A stretch of DNA of 64,000 bases, taken from positions 1 to 64,000 of the forward strand of contig JBAJNN010000008.1 in assembly GCA_036881905.1 (NCBI GenBank), given 5' to 3'. Origin of the DNA: JBAJNN01 sp036881905. Lineage in GTDB: Bacteria > Pseudomonadota > Alphaproteobacteria > Rhizobiales > Im1. Both the position numbers and the translations under genes were made by a program. Within the stretch, counting starts at the first letter, position 1, and every line of letters starts with the position of its first letter. Below, in pieces: positions 53,275-62,509 of this stretch. The notes under the pieces are model-generated. The model was not told the DNA's origin and searched no databases. It was given only the letters and a program-made list of their open reading frames with translations.

Positions 53275-54894
53275 ATGAAACCGAACCCGCTGCTTGCCCT
53301 CGCCGTGGCCCTGTCATTTATCGTCCCTAACGCATCGGCCGCGACGGTGGCCCCCGGCGACACGCTGGCGGAAAACCAGGACATTGACCTGTGGCTGCTC
53401 GACGACATCAAGACGCTGGATCCGCAAAAGAGCGCCAGCGTCGGGGATTCAGACGCCATTCGCCAGCTGTTCGAGGGGCTTTACAGTCAGGCTGCGAACG
53501 GCGACCTTGTCCCCGGCGTCGCCACGGGTCACGAGGTGTCGGCCGACGGGTTGATCTGGACCTTTCATCTTCGCCCCGAGGCGACATGGTCCAACGGCGA
53601 TCCGGTCACCGCTCAAGATTTCGTCTATGCCTGGCGGCGTCTGGTCGATCCCGAAACGGCCTCCGAAAAGGCCTCGGCCCTGACGGATCTGAAGGTGAAA
53701 AACGCCAAGGCCGTCATCGACGGCAAGCTTCCCCCCGCCGAGCTTGGCGTCAGGGCCATCGACGCCCATACCCTCGAAGTGACTCTTGACCAGCCGATTC
53801 CCCATGGGTACATGATTGCGTCGGTGACCAACACCAACACCTTTCCGGCTCCCCGAGCGGTGATTGAGACATATGGCGACGCATGGACGCAGCCTGGCCA
53901 CCTCATCGGCAATGGCGCCTATAGTCTGGTGGAGCACCGGATAGGCCAGAAGATCGTGTTGAAGCGCAACCCTCGATACCGGGACGACGCCCATACGATC
54001 GTCAAGTCCGTGACCTTTCATGTTATCAACGAGGAAAATCAGGCGCTGACGCGCTTTCGGGCGGGGGAGTTGGATGTGAGCCCGATCCCCTCGGGACAGT
54101 ATCCGCGCCTGAAGGAGAAATATCCAGACCAAGTCTATAAAAAGCCGCGTGCCTGCACCTACGCTTATGTTTTCAACCTGTCGCTGAAGGGACCGGAAGC
54201 CTTAAAGGATGTGCGGGTGCGCAAGGGGCTGTCTTTAGCGATCGACCGAAGCATCATCACCGACAATATTCTCAAAGGCGGCCAGATCCCAGCCTATAGT
54301 TGGACTCCCCCGTCGATGGCCGGTTTCAAGGCGCCGGATATCGATTATTCCCATTGGAGCCAGGCCGAGCGCGTGGCCAAGGCCGAGAACCTCCTAAAAC
54401 AAGCCGGATACGGGCCGGATCATCCGCTGAAGCTGACGATTAGCTACAACACCTCCGAGGCGCACAAGAAGATCGCCGTCGCCATTCAGCAATTCTGGAA
54501 GGCGATCGGCGTCGAAACGAGGCTCGAAAATATGGAATGGAAGGTCTTTACCGACCGCCTCCACAAACATGAATATGAGGTCGGCCGTTACGCCATATGC
54601 GCCGGCGTTGACAATGCCATCGACATGCTTAGCTTCTTCAAGTCCACGGACTCCTTGAACCCGACCGGATTTGCCAGCGCCGACTATGACAGGTTGATGA
54701 ACGACGTCCTGACCGCGACGGACCCGAATATCGACTACGACCAGGCCGAGCATACTCTGGCCGATAAGATGCCGATCGCGCCGATCTATTTCTACACATC
54801 AAACGGCATGGTGAAGCCGGATATCAGGGGATTTCCAGTGCAAAACGTCCTGAACTTCTTCTATGTCAGGAACATGTACCGGGTTGTGAAGTGA
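53275..54894 (+). CDS. oppA: Oligopeptide ABC transporter binding protein OppA (second copy)
   Basis: Second family 5 binding protein, 539 residues, with a strong AAAGGAGAAGG site and signal peptide (LLALAVALSFIVPNASAA). It resembles the first copy throughout (VIRQ/AIRQLFEGLY, FVYAWRRLVDPETAS, KIAVAxQQFWKAI, NMEWKV). Differences cluster in the ligand-facing central part (for example YAICAGVDNAIDMLSFFKS against YAWCGDYDEASTFLGFFRS), so peptide preference may differ. A hairpin right after its stop separates it from the permease genes. The upstream spacer 53071-53274 is AT-rich and may contain its own promoter. Confidence 0.92.
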   Translation: MKPNPLLALAVALSFIVPNASAATVAPGDTLAENQDIDLWLLDDIKTLDPQKSASVGDSDAIRQLFEGLYSQAANGDLVPGVATGHEVSADGLIWTFHLRPEATWSNGDPVTAQDFVYAWRRLVDPETASEKASALTDLKVKNAKAVIDGKLPPAELGVRAIDAHTLEVTLDQPIPHGYMIASVTNTNTFPAPRAVIETYGDAWTQPGHLIGNGAYSLVEHRIGQKIVLKRNPRYRDDAHTIVKSVTFHVINEENQALTRFRAGELDVSPIPSGQYPRLKEKYPDQVYKKPRACTYAYVFNLSLKGPEALKDVRVRKGLSLAIDRSIITDNILKGGQIPAYSWTPPSMAGFKAPDIDYSHWSQAERVAKAENLLKQAGYGPDHPLKLTISYNTSEAHKKIAVAIQQFWKAIGVETRLENMEWKVFTDRLHKHEYEVGRYAICAGVDNAIDMLSFFKSTDSLNPTGFASADYDRLMNDVLTATDPNIDYDQAEHTLADKMPIAPIYFYTSNGMVKPDIRGFPVQNVLNFFYVRNMYRVVK

Positions 54895-54897
54895 CAG

Positions 54898-54933
54898 GCC
54901 GGGCGGGGGGGGGGAGGTCTCTTCCCGCCCGGC
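54898..54933 (+). terminator. G-rich intercistronic hairpin after the second oppA
   Basis: Arms GCCGGGCGGG (54898-54907) and CCCGCCCGGC (54924-54933) pair perfectly. The loop begins with the rest of a run of ten Gs (54905-54914). There is no T-run. It lies between the binding-protein gene and the permease genes, where partial termination or transcript protection would keep binding protein in excess. Confidence 0.65.
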
Positions 54934-54981
54934 ATTCTCTGGCCGATACTCGGTCTTGTGACAAATGCCTTAATAAAAACC

Positions 54982-55908
54982 ATGATCCGCTATATTTTTC
55001 GACGCTTGGGCCACGCGATCCCGGTCATGCTGATTTTGATCGTCTTCTCCTTTGTCATCATGCATCTGGCGCCGGGCGGCCCGTTCACCCGCGAGCGCGC
55101 CCTTCCGCCCCAAGTTCTGGCCAATATCAACGCGAAATACGGTCTCGACCAGCCGCTGTGGAAGCAAACTCTCGACTATCTCTGGGGGATTGTCGTGCAT
55201 TTCGATTTTGGCCCCTCCTTCGTCTACACCGACCAGAGTGTCAATTCGATCATCGCCCAGGGTTTCCCGATCACGCTGACTTACGGCACGATCTCGGGCG
55301 TCGTCGCCATTGCGGTGGGCGTCACCCTTGGCGCGGTCGCCGCCATCCGCCACAATAGCTGGCTCGATAGTCTCGCGGTCGGCGTTTCGGTGACGGCGCA
55401 AGTTTTACCGAATTTCGTCATGGCGCCGATTCTGGTGGTTATCTTCACCTTGTGGCTGCACTGGCTGCCCGGCGGCGGCTTTGAGGGACTTTTAAGCCCC
55501 GCCTATTGGATCATGCCGGTGATCGCCCTTTCGACCTCCTACATGGCCTCGATCGCGCGCATGATGCGCTCATCCATGCTTGAGGTGATGAACCAGAACC
55601 ATATCCGCACCGCCCGGGCCAAGGGCCTGGCGATGCGTCGCATTGTTATGAAACACGCCCTCAAGCCGGCGCTCTTGCCGGTGATCTCCTATCTCGGCCC
55701 CGCCTTTGTCGGCATGATCACCGGTTCGGTAGTGATCGATATGTATTTTTCCACCGGCGGCATCGGAAAATTCTTCGTCGATTCAGCGCTTAATCGCGAT
55801 TATGCGGTGATGATGGGGATCACCGTTTTGCTTGGCGGCCTGACGATCGTCTTCAACCTGCTGGTCGATATTCTCTATGCCTGGATCGACCCGAAAATCC
55901 GCTATTGA
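54982..55908 (+). CDS. oppB: Oligopeptide ABC transporter permease OppB
   Basis: An inner membrane permease with six helices of the OppB/DppB family: MIRYIFRRLGHAIPVMLILI at the start, GGPF, and the EAA-type loop HIRTARAKGLAMRRIVMKHALK contacting the ATPases. The ATG at 54982 is preferred over a GTG eight codons earlier. The length of 308 residues is normal. Its stop overlaps the oppC start region, so translation is coupled. Confidence 0.94.
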   Translation: MIRYIFRRLGHAIPVMLILIVFSFVIMHLAPGGPFTRERALPPQVLANINAKYGLDQPLWKQTLDYLWGIVVHFDFGPSFVYTDQSVNSIIAQGFPITLTYGTISGVVAIAVGVTLGAVAAIRHNSWLDSLAVGVSVTAQVLPNFVMAPILVVIFTLWLHWLPGGGFEGLLSPAYWIMPVIALSTSYMASIARMMRSSMLEVMNQNHIRTARAKGLAMRRIVMKHALKPALLPVISYLGPAFVGMITGSVVIDMYFSTGGIGKFFVDSALNRDYAVMMGITVLLGGLTIVFNLLVDILYAWIDPKIRY

Positions 55909-55913
55909 ACCCC

Positions 55914-56840
55914 ATGCTGACCGGCAGGCAAAAAATGGCGAGCCTTGCCCAGGCACTGGTGGAAACCGGTGAGAAGGGGCATTCGCCTTGGAGTGACGCC
56001 CGCGTTCGCTTTTGCAAAAACCGGCAGGGTTTGGTGGGTTTGGCCTTAATGGGCTTCGTTCTCGCTTTCGCCATTTTCGGATCATTCGCTGCTCACTGGC
56101 CGATCGACAAGATTGATTTTCAGGTCATGGGCGATGTCGCGCGTGAGGGCGGTCCGTCTCTGACAAACGGCCACTTTTTCGGGACCGACGAGCTGGGGCG
56201 TGATCTTTTCGCCCGCACCATACTCGGCATTCGCATTTCGCTCGCCGTCGGTCTGGTCGGAACGCTGATCGCGGTCATCGTCGGCACGGTTTACGGTGCG
56301 GCGTCGGGCTATGCCGGCGGACGGGTTGACAATATCATGATGCGCGCGGTCGATATTCTGCTCTCTATCCCCTCCATGTTCGTGCTGATCCTGCTGCTCG
56401 TCATGTTCGGCCATTCGATTATTCTGCTCTTTATCGGGATCGGGCTTTTGTCCTGGCTCGATATGAGTCGCATCGTGCGCGGGCAGACCTTGAGCCTTAA
56501 ACAACGCGAGTATATCGAGGCGGCACGGGCCAGCGGGGTTCCGGCCCAGACCATCATTCGCCGCCATATCGTGCCGAATCTTTTGAGTATCGTGATCGTC
56601 TACGCCACACTTCTGGTCCCGGGAATGATTCTAGCGGAAAGCTTCATTTCCTTTCTCGGCCTCGGCGTTCAGGAACCACTGACCTCTCTTGGCGCGCTGA
56701 TCTCGCAAGGCGCCGCCACCATGAATTACGGCACGTTGTGGCAACTCCTCTTCCCACTGTTCTTCTTCATCGTCACCCTGTTCGCCTTTTTCTTTCTCGG
56801 CGACGGGTTGCGTGACGCGCTCGACCCAAAAGACCGTTGA
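55914..56840 (+). CDS. oppC: Oligopeptide ABC transporter permease OppC
   Basis: The second permease subunit, about 308 residues with six helices. It has the OppC N-terminal cytosolic segment (PWSDARVRFCKNRQGLVGLALMG), the periplasmic loop ending HFFGTDELGRDLFARTILG, and the EAA loop REYIEAARASGVPAQTIIRR. A TTG at 55905 and the ATG at 55914 are both possible; I chose the ATG. It pairs with OppB to form the membrane channel. The oppD start follows two bases after its stop. Confidence 0.94.
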   Translation: MLTGRQKMASLAQALVETGEKGHSPWSDARVRFCKNRQGLVGLALMGFVLAFAIFGSFAAHWPIDKIDFQVMGDVAREGGPSLTNGHFFGTDELGRDLFARTILGIRISLAVGLVGTLIAVIVGTVYGAASGYAGGRVDNIMMRAVDILLSIPSMFVLILLLVMFGHSIILLFIGIGLLSWLDMSRIVRGQTLSLKQREYIEAARASGVPAQTIIRRHIVPNLLSIVIVYATLLVPGMILAESFISFLGLGVQEPLTSLGALISQGAATMNYGTLWQLLFPLFFFIVTLFAFFFLGDGLRDALDPKDR

Positions 56841-56841
56841 T

Positions 56842-57810
56842 ATGGCCCTTCTGGAAGTCAGGGATTTAAACGTTTTTTTTCAGACCAATTTGGGTCCGGT
56901 TTTCGCGGTGCGCGGTATCGGTTTCGATCTCGATCGCGGCGAGACTCTGGCGATTATCGGCGAATCCGGTTCCGGCAAAAGCCAGGCGGTATTCGCGATA
57001 ATGGGTCTGCTCGATGCCAATGGATGGTGCCAAGGCGAGGTCAGGTTCGACGGCGCTAACATTCTTAACGCGCCGTCCAAAATTCTCAATCCTATCCGCG
57101 CCAATCGTATGGCTATCATTTTTCAGGACCCGACGACCTCGCTCAACCCCTACATGCGGATTTCCGAGCAGATGGCCGAGGTTTTAACATTGCACAAGGG
57201 CTTCTCGAAGCGCGAGGCGCTAGCGCGGTCCATCGCCATGCTCGATGCGGTAAAAATTCCAGACGCCAAATCGTGTCTCAACCGCTATCCGCATGAGGTT
57301 TCCGGCGGCATGCGCCAGCGCATCATGATTGCTATGGCTCTGTTATGCCACCCCGATATTCTGATCGCCGATGAACCGACCACGGCGCTCGATGTGACGA
57401 TTCAGGCCCAGATCATGACACTTTTGCGGGAGTTGCAGCATGATTTCGGCATGGGTGTGATTTTGATCACCCATGATATGGGCGTGGTTGCCGGGGCGGC
57501 CGAACGGATGATCGTCATGTATGGTGGCCAGGTGATGGAAGAAGGCCCTACAGACGCCATTTTCAAGGACGCTACCCACCCTTACACGCGCGCTCTTCTG
57601 GCCTCCATTCCGCGCACTGACCAGCCGAAGGAAGACTTACGTTCGATCCCCGGCGATCCTCCCGATATGATGTGGGCCGAAGAGGGGTGCCCATTCGCGC
57701 CGCGCTGCGATTTTGCCACAACGGGCTGTCGTAGGAGCGCCATTGCCCTTAAACCTTTTGCTCCAAACCGTCTTCGCGCCTGTAACCGCCCGATCGCAGA
57801 GGTGCAATGA
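56842..57810 (+). CDS. oppD: Oligopeptide ABC transporter ATP-binding protein OppD
   Basis: The ATPase subunit has Walker A GESGSGKSQ (the usual T is Q), Q-loop FQDPTTSLNP, signature VSGGMRQRIMIAMAL, Walker B ILIADEPTTALDV and H-loop ITHDMGVV. The C-terminal OppD/F extension has cysteines (GCPFAPRCDFATTGC) of the type that bind a 4Fe-4S cluster in related transporters. The ATG at 56842 (MALLEVRDLNV) fits the family. Its stop overlaps the oppF start by four bases. Confidence 0.94.
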   Translation: MALLEVRDLNVFFQTNLGPVFAVRGIGFDLDRGETLAIIGESGSGKSQAVFAIMGLLDANGWCQGEVRFDGANILNAPSKILNPIRANRMAIIFQDPTTSLNPYMRISEQMAEVLTLHKGFSKREALARSIAMLDAVKIPDAKSCLNRYPHEVSGGMRQRIMIAMALLCHPDILIADEPTTALDVTIQAQIMTLLRELQHDFGMGVILITHDMGVVAGAAERMIVMYGGQVMEEGPTDAIFKDATHPYTRALLASIPRTDQPKEDLRSIPGDPPDMMWAEEGCPFAPRCDFATTGCRRSAIALKPFAPNRLRACNRPIAEVQ

Positions 57811-58817
57811 GCGACAATATTTTACTGAAAGCTCGAAATCTCCATGTGACTTTCAAGACCCGTCGGCCCGGCGCGATGCCATGGGGAAAATCGCTTGCGC
57901 TTCGTGCCGTCAATGGTGTGGATTTCGACCTCAAGGCCGGAGAAACGTTGGGAATCGTGGGGGAGTCAGGCTGCGGCAAATCCACTCTTGCGCGCGCGGT
58001 GGTTCGCCTCGTTCCGGCAACCGGCAGGGTTGTCTGGGGCAACGGGGTGGACCTGCTTTCGCTGTCGGCGAAAGAGATGCTGCGCTATCGCTCGCAGATC
58101 CAGTTGATTTTTCAGGATCCTCTGGCGAGTCTCGATCCGCGCATGCAGGTCGGCGACATCATTGCCGAGCCTTTGATCACCCACAACAAAACCATGTCGC
58201 GCGTTGAAGTGCGTAAATACGTGCGCGATATGATGGCGCGCGTTGGCTTATTGCCGGACCAGATCAGCCGCTATCCCCATGAATTTTCAGGCGGCCAGTG
58301 CCAACGGATCGCCATAGCCCGAGCTCTGATCGTGCGGCCGAAACTCATTATCTGCGACGAGCCAGTCTCCGCGCTTGATGTGTCGATCCGGGCGCAAGCG
58401 ATCAATCTGCTGAGGGAATTGCAACGAGAATTTGGTCTGTCGATCATGTTCATTACCCATGATCTTTCGGTGGCGCGATATATCTCGACGCGGCTCATAG
58501 TCCTCTATCTCGGCCGCATTATGGAGATCGCGCCAAGTGATGCGCTTTATAAGCGCCCCCACCATCCTTATACGCAGGCGTTATTGCGCTCTGTGCCGAT
58601 CCCCGATCCCGATATTGAGCGCAACAAGAAAACCGCGCCTCTTATCGGCGAGTTGCCAAGCCCGTTGCATCCGCCGTCAGGCTGCGTGTTTCGCACTCGC
58701 TGCCCACGCGCGAGGCCGCTTTGCGCGCAAAAACGACCGGTACTGGCCGCGGTGACGGCCGGCACCGAGGAGCACCGCGTCGCCTGCCATTTTCCGGGGC
58801 CGGAACCGCAAGGATGA
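57807..58817 (+). CDS. oppF: Oligopeptide ABC transporter ATP-binding protein OppF
   Basis: The second ATPase subunit, 336 residues: Walker A GESGCGKST, Q-loop IFQDPLASLDPR, signature FSGGQCQRIAIARAL, Walker B IICDEPVSALDV, H-loop ITHDLSVA. The C-terminal cysteine motif (GCVFRTRCPRARPLC) is present. It starts with ATGA overlap and a GAGG site. It completes the oppAABCDF set. The 3' end abuts a decayed ATP-grasp gene on the opposite strand. Confidence 0.94.
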   Translation: MSDNILLKARNLHVTFKTRRPGAMPWGKSLALRAVNGVDFDLKAGETLGIVGESGCGKSTLARAVVRLVPATGRVVWGNGVDLLSLSAKEMLRYRSQIQLIFQDPLASLDPRMQVGDIIAEPLITHNKTMSRVEVRKYVRDMMARVGLLPDQISRYPHEFSGGQCQRIAIARALIVRPKLIICDEPVSALDVSIRAQAINLLRELQREFGLSIMFITHDLSVARYISTRLIVLYLGRIMEIAPSDALYKRPHHPYTQALLRSVPIPDPDIERNKKTAPLIGELPSPLHPPSGCVFRTRCPRARPLCAQKRPVLAAVTAGTEEHRVACHFPGPEPQG

Positions 58818-59400
58818 CGAGAAAAGGTCTCCACGGAATACTCCGATCCCTCGATGAATCGTTCGGCTCTATATGTTTCCACAAGCTCCATATTTTGCAG
58901 TTGGTTTTTATTTTCGATCGGCACACCCTTTTGGGCTCCCCACATCACCGGAAGGCCTTAAAAATAGAGGGGAACCCGATCAAATCCGCTATCGAATTAA
59001 GGTTATCCTTGTTGATAATCTTAGAAAATCCTCTGTATTGTGAGCATATTGATGTTCAACTTCATAATTTTTCCGTTTTAAATGCTCTATTAGAAGCTTT
59101 TTATTTCTCACCATCAGTAATGGCTTCAGATTTAGAGTATTTTTTACACCAAAATATTCATTAATGATTGCATTTTGAATAAGGAGAAAATCATCGCAAG
59201 CCATCACTGACACCATATCCTTCTCACGGGGCCCGAAAAACGCGAGAAGCCCGGCGATGTCATACGAATTGACCACTATCAGCTCGTTCGAGCATTTTAC
59301 AGGGTTAAGCTGAGCGTCACTGTATTCTTTTGAATTAGAACAAAAAAGAGTGTTCCCTGCCCCAGTTTACGGACTTCCTGGAGCACTACACCGCTCTTAC
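58818..59400 (-). pseudogene. ATP-grasp family enzyme, broken and 3'-truncated
   Basis: Pieces in shifting frames on the minus strand assemble to the first half of an ATP-grasp protein. In order: VLQEVRKLGQ; GNTLFCSNSKEYSDAQLNP; ELIVVNSYDIAGLLAFFG; MACDDFLLIQNAIINEYFG; LLMVRNKKLLIEHLKR; then IINKDNLNSIADLIGFPSIF; and LVETYRAERFIEGSEYSVET. The last phrase is the ATP-grasp EEFIEGxEYSVE motif. The gene breaks where oppF ends, so the catalytic metal-binding half is missing. Base composition is much more AT-rich than its surroundings, suggesting foreign origin. Nothing recognisable lies between it and fabZ (59401-59566). Confidence 0.75.
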
Positions 59401-59566
59401 TTGCTTACCGTTTTTAATATAAAATTGGAAAAATAAAATTTTTATTATTTGTTTCAGATTAAATGTAACTAGGCTCTATATTCAATAAATATTTTATATA
59501 TAAAGAATGGGTAAAGAGTTTTCTGCTTGAATTATAGATCGTCACATAGTATGTGGTCGGAGCGGA

Positions 59567-60049
59567 TTAGGGTTGGGCATCGACAAGCATTGCGCCGATT
59601 TCGGCTTCGGCCACAATATGGCTTTCCACCTCGGCCTGGCCGCGATATTTCCAGACCCTGCCACGCTTGCGCAGACGCGTTACGAAGCATTTGATCGTAT
59701 CGCCTGGAACGACCGGACGGCGAAAACGAGCCTTGTCGATAGTCATAAAATAAACCCGCTTGCCATGATGCGCTTCGCCAAGATGACTGATAACCAGCCC
59801 ACCGGCGGTCTGAGCCATGGCTTCAATGATCAATACCCCCGGCATAACGGGAAAACCCGGAAAGTGGCCGGCAAAATAAGGCTCGTTGACCGTTACATTT
59901 TTGATCCCAGTCGCGGAAATATCACTTTTCATGTCAACGATGCGGTCAAGCATCAAAAATGGATAACGGTGCGGAAGAAACTGCATGATCCGCATTATAT
60001 CCGCCGTGTGGAGGGATTTTCCCCCAATTGGTTGCGTCGTCAGTTCCAT
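59567..60049 (-). CDS. fabZ: 3-hydroxyacyl-ACP dehydratase FabZ
   Basis: A hot-dog fold dehydratase of fatty acid synthesis. The catalytic His/Glu motif is GHFPGFPVMPGVLIIEAMAQ, preceded by LPHRYPFLMLDR; length 160 residues is normal. In most Gram-negative bacteria this gene lies between lpxD and lpxA. Here bamA is only 63 bases upstream and no lpxA follows. The protein looks intact and is essential for fatty acids, so it would be kept even if lipid A genes were lost. Confidence 0.95.
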   Translation of the reverse strand: MELTTQPIGGKSLHTADIMRIMQFLPHRYPFLMLDRIVDMKSDISATGIKNVTVNEPYFAGHFPGFPVMPGVLIIEAMAQTAGGLVISHLGEAHHGKRVYFMTIDKARFRRPVVPGDTIKCFVTRLRKRGRVWKYRGQAEVESHIVAEAEIGAMLVDAQP

Positions 60050-60112
60050 TTGTCTTTCCGTTACAGTTTCCCAATCTGTTTTTCTAAGTGTTCATGTGCA
60101 ATAGAGGCCGTT

Positions 60113-62410
60113 TTAAAATTGAAACCCGACACCGAAATGAAAAAATTGTTTCCTGTCATACTTCGCTTTTCGCAATGTTTTGGCGAAGTCAAAATGCATC
60201 GGCCCCAACGGCGAGACCCAGATAATGCTGACCCCGAGGGACGCCCTCAGCTTGCTCGAATCGAACACTTTGGACTTTGACCCGGGAGCGCCAAACACCG
60301 TACCGACATCACTGAAGATCGCACCCGATACCCCCAATCCATCAGGCAGACCAAGGGGAAAAGTGACCTCAGCGGTGCCAATGGCGTAAGTGTCTCCTCC
60401 GAGCGCATCGCCGGAAATACCCTTATCGCGTGGACCGACGCCACCGGATTCGAAACCGCGGAATGAATCGCCACCCCTGAAGAAACGGTCGATCAGCTCA
60501 ACCTTATCCCCGTTATAGGGCATCACATGACCGGCTGTGGCCCTGAGCATCAACGTTACTTGCTCATAGAGCGGATAGTAATAGTGGGTTTTCATTTCTG
60601 CTTTCAACCAGTATGTATCGCCACCCAACCCGGCAATATCGCCCAAGAGTTTGAAGTCAAGGCCCGAAGTTGGCTTCCAGGGGTTGTCAAGGGTGGAATA
60701 GACATAGGTGGCTCCGACTCGAGAGATGTTGCTCGTGCCCGCGGAGCTTATGACAGATTGCGAGGCTTGCTTGTCTACGTTCTTGACATCACGGTTGATA
60801 AACTGGTAGCGGGTTGTCAGCTTGGAATCCTTCGACAATGGAAAACCAAAACGAGCTCCGGCGCCAATCTCGTCAAGATCGAATGAGGATTCCTTCTGTT
60901 GGTCGGTTCTTCTGGCGTAAGCATCGAAACCAAGCGACAGATTGCGCCCCATGAAATGAGGCTCTGTAAAACTCACACCGCCACGCTGGCTTTTGGATCC
61001 CAACAATGTCTGCAAACGGACATCCTGACCGCGCCCGAGAAAATCGTGTTCCGTCAAGCCGACCGACACGAAAAGTTTTTCATCGTCGGAATAGCCCCCC
61101 TTGAACCCTATGGTACCGGTGAGTTTTTCCTCAACCTTTACCGTCAATATCACCCGATCCGGCCTTGATCCCTGCTGTTCGGTAATGTCCACTTTGTTGA
61201 AGAAGCCCAGAGCATTGATTTTTCGTTTCCCACGATTGACCAGGATACGGTTATAGGCATCGCCCTCCACAAGACGCAGCTCGCGGCGGATAACCTTGTC
61301 AAGTGTACGGGTATTACCGACGATATCGATACGCTCAATGTAGACGCGCGGCCCCTCATCGATCTTATATGTCAGGTCAACGGTGTACGTCTTGCTGTTG
61401 CGGCGCATCACAGGCCGCACCCTGGCGAAAGCGTAACCGCTGGAGCCAGCTTCGACAGTAAGCTTTTCCAACGAGGCCTCGACCTTATCGATATCATAGG
61501 ATCCGCCGGATTTTGTCTCGACAATGGAGGCCAGTTTTTTGCGATCAAGCATCGTATCGCCCGGATCGACGGCAACAGCGCCGAATTTATAAGGGCTGCC
61601 CTCATCAATCGCAAAGGTGATGTAAAAGCTTTTTCCATCGCGGCTCAACTCGGCGGTGGAAGAGAGAACCTTAAAATCGGCATAACCCTTGGAAAGGTAG
61701 AAATGCTTCAGCCTTTCCCGGTCATAGGCCAGCCTGTCGGGATCATAAATATCGGCGATCGTCAGTATTTTCCACCAGCGGCTCTGCTGTGCTGAGATTA
61801 CCCCACGCAATTGGGAAACGCTGAAAGCATGATTGCCGATGAAGCTTATGCTCTCAACCCGCGCTTTACTCCCTTCGGAAACCTCGAATACGACATTGAC
61901 GCGATTTTGCGGCAGACGAATGATTTTGGGGTCAACCCGGGCCGCGAAAAACCCCGAACGCCGGTAAAGCGTGACGATCCGTTGGGCCGCGGTTTGAACC
62001 CGGGCGGGGGTGAAAACCATACGCGCGCGCAGATCGACACCCTGGGAGAGTTTTTTGCTGGTCAGCGTATCGTTGCCTTCAAACGTGACCTTGTCGATCA
62101 GTGGATTTTCCTTGACCTTGACGATCAGATCCTTGCCGAGACGCGAGATTTGAACATCGGAAAACAACCCCGTTTTGAACAGAGTTTTGATGGAAGCGTT
62201 TATTTTTCCGACCTCATAGGATTCGCCGGCGCTGATTTGCATATAGGCTCTGACCGTATCCGACTCGATACGGTTGTTGCCCTCCACGATGATATGCGAG
62301 AGAACCGTTTCAGCCCGCGCATTGCCGCCGCTGATGCCAATGCCGGCGAGGCAGACGATCCAGGTCATGGATAGTGCCGGAAAAACTGCTGTGACAAACC
62401 GGTGACGCAT
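60113..62410 (-). CDS. bamA: Outer membrane protein assembly factor BamA
   Basis: An Omp85 protein of 765 residues. Signal peptide (to about NARAE), five POTRA domains (about 35-425) and a 16-strand beta-barrel (about 430-765). The lid-loop motif VRGF is present in the form SFRGFESGG, and the C-terminus ends in the aromatic HFGVGFQF. It inserts beta-barrel proteins in the outer membrane, showing that this organism has a working outer membrane. The ATG follows GGAGGG. It lies 100 bases after rseP, as usual. Confidence 0.95.
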   Translation of the reverse strand: MRHRFVTAVFPALSMTWIVCLAGIGISGGNARAETVLSHIIVEGNNRIESDTVRAYMQISAGESYEVGKINASIKTLFKTGLFSDVQISRLGKDLIVKVKENPLIDKVTFEGNDTLTSKKLSQGVDLRARMVFTPARVQTAAQRIVTLYRRSGFFAARVDPKIIRLPQNRVNVVFEVSEGSKARVESISFIGNHAFSVSQLRGVISAQQSRWWKILTIADIYDPDRLAYDRERLKHFYLSKGYADFKVLSSTAELSRDGKSFYITFAIDEGSPYKFGAVAVDPGDTMLDRKKLASIVETKSGGSYDIDKVEASLEKLTVEAGSSGYAFARVRPVMRRNSKTYTVDLTYKIDEGPRVYIERIDIVGNTRTLDKVIRRELRLVEGDAYNRILVNRGKRKINALGFFNKVDITEQQGSRPDRVILTVKVEEKLTGTIGFKGGYSDDEKLFVSVGLTEHDFLGRGQDVRLQTLLGSKSQRGGVSFTEPHFMGRNLSLGFDAYARRTDQQKESSFDLDEIGAGARFGFPLSKDSKLTTRYQFINRDVKNVDKQASQSVISSAGTSNISRVGATYVYSTLDNPWKPTSGLDFKLLGDIAGLGGDTYWLKAEMKTHYYYPLYEQVTLMLRATAGHVMPYNGDKVELIDRFFRGGDSFRGFESGGVGPRDKGISGDALGGDTYAIGTAEVTFPLGLPDGLGVSGAIFSDVGTVFGAPGSKSKVFDSSKLRASLGVSIIWVSPLGPMHFDFAKTLRKAKYDRKQFFHFGVGFQF

Positions 62411-62509
62411 AAGGTAAAAACCCTCCCTGAACTGTTGGTAAAATGAAAGAAACCTAACCGTTTACAAAGGCGGGAACAGCCTCTGCCAGGTTTCATGCGC
62501 TCTTCATGA

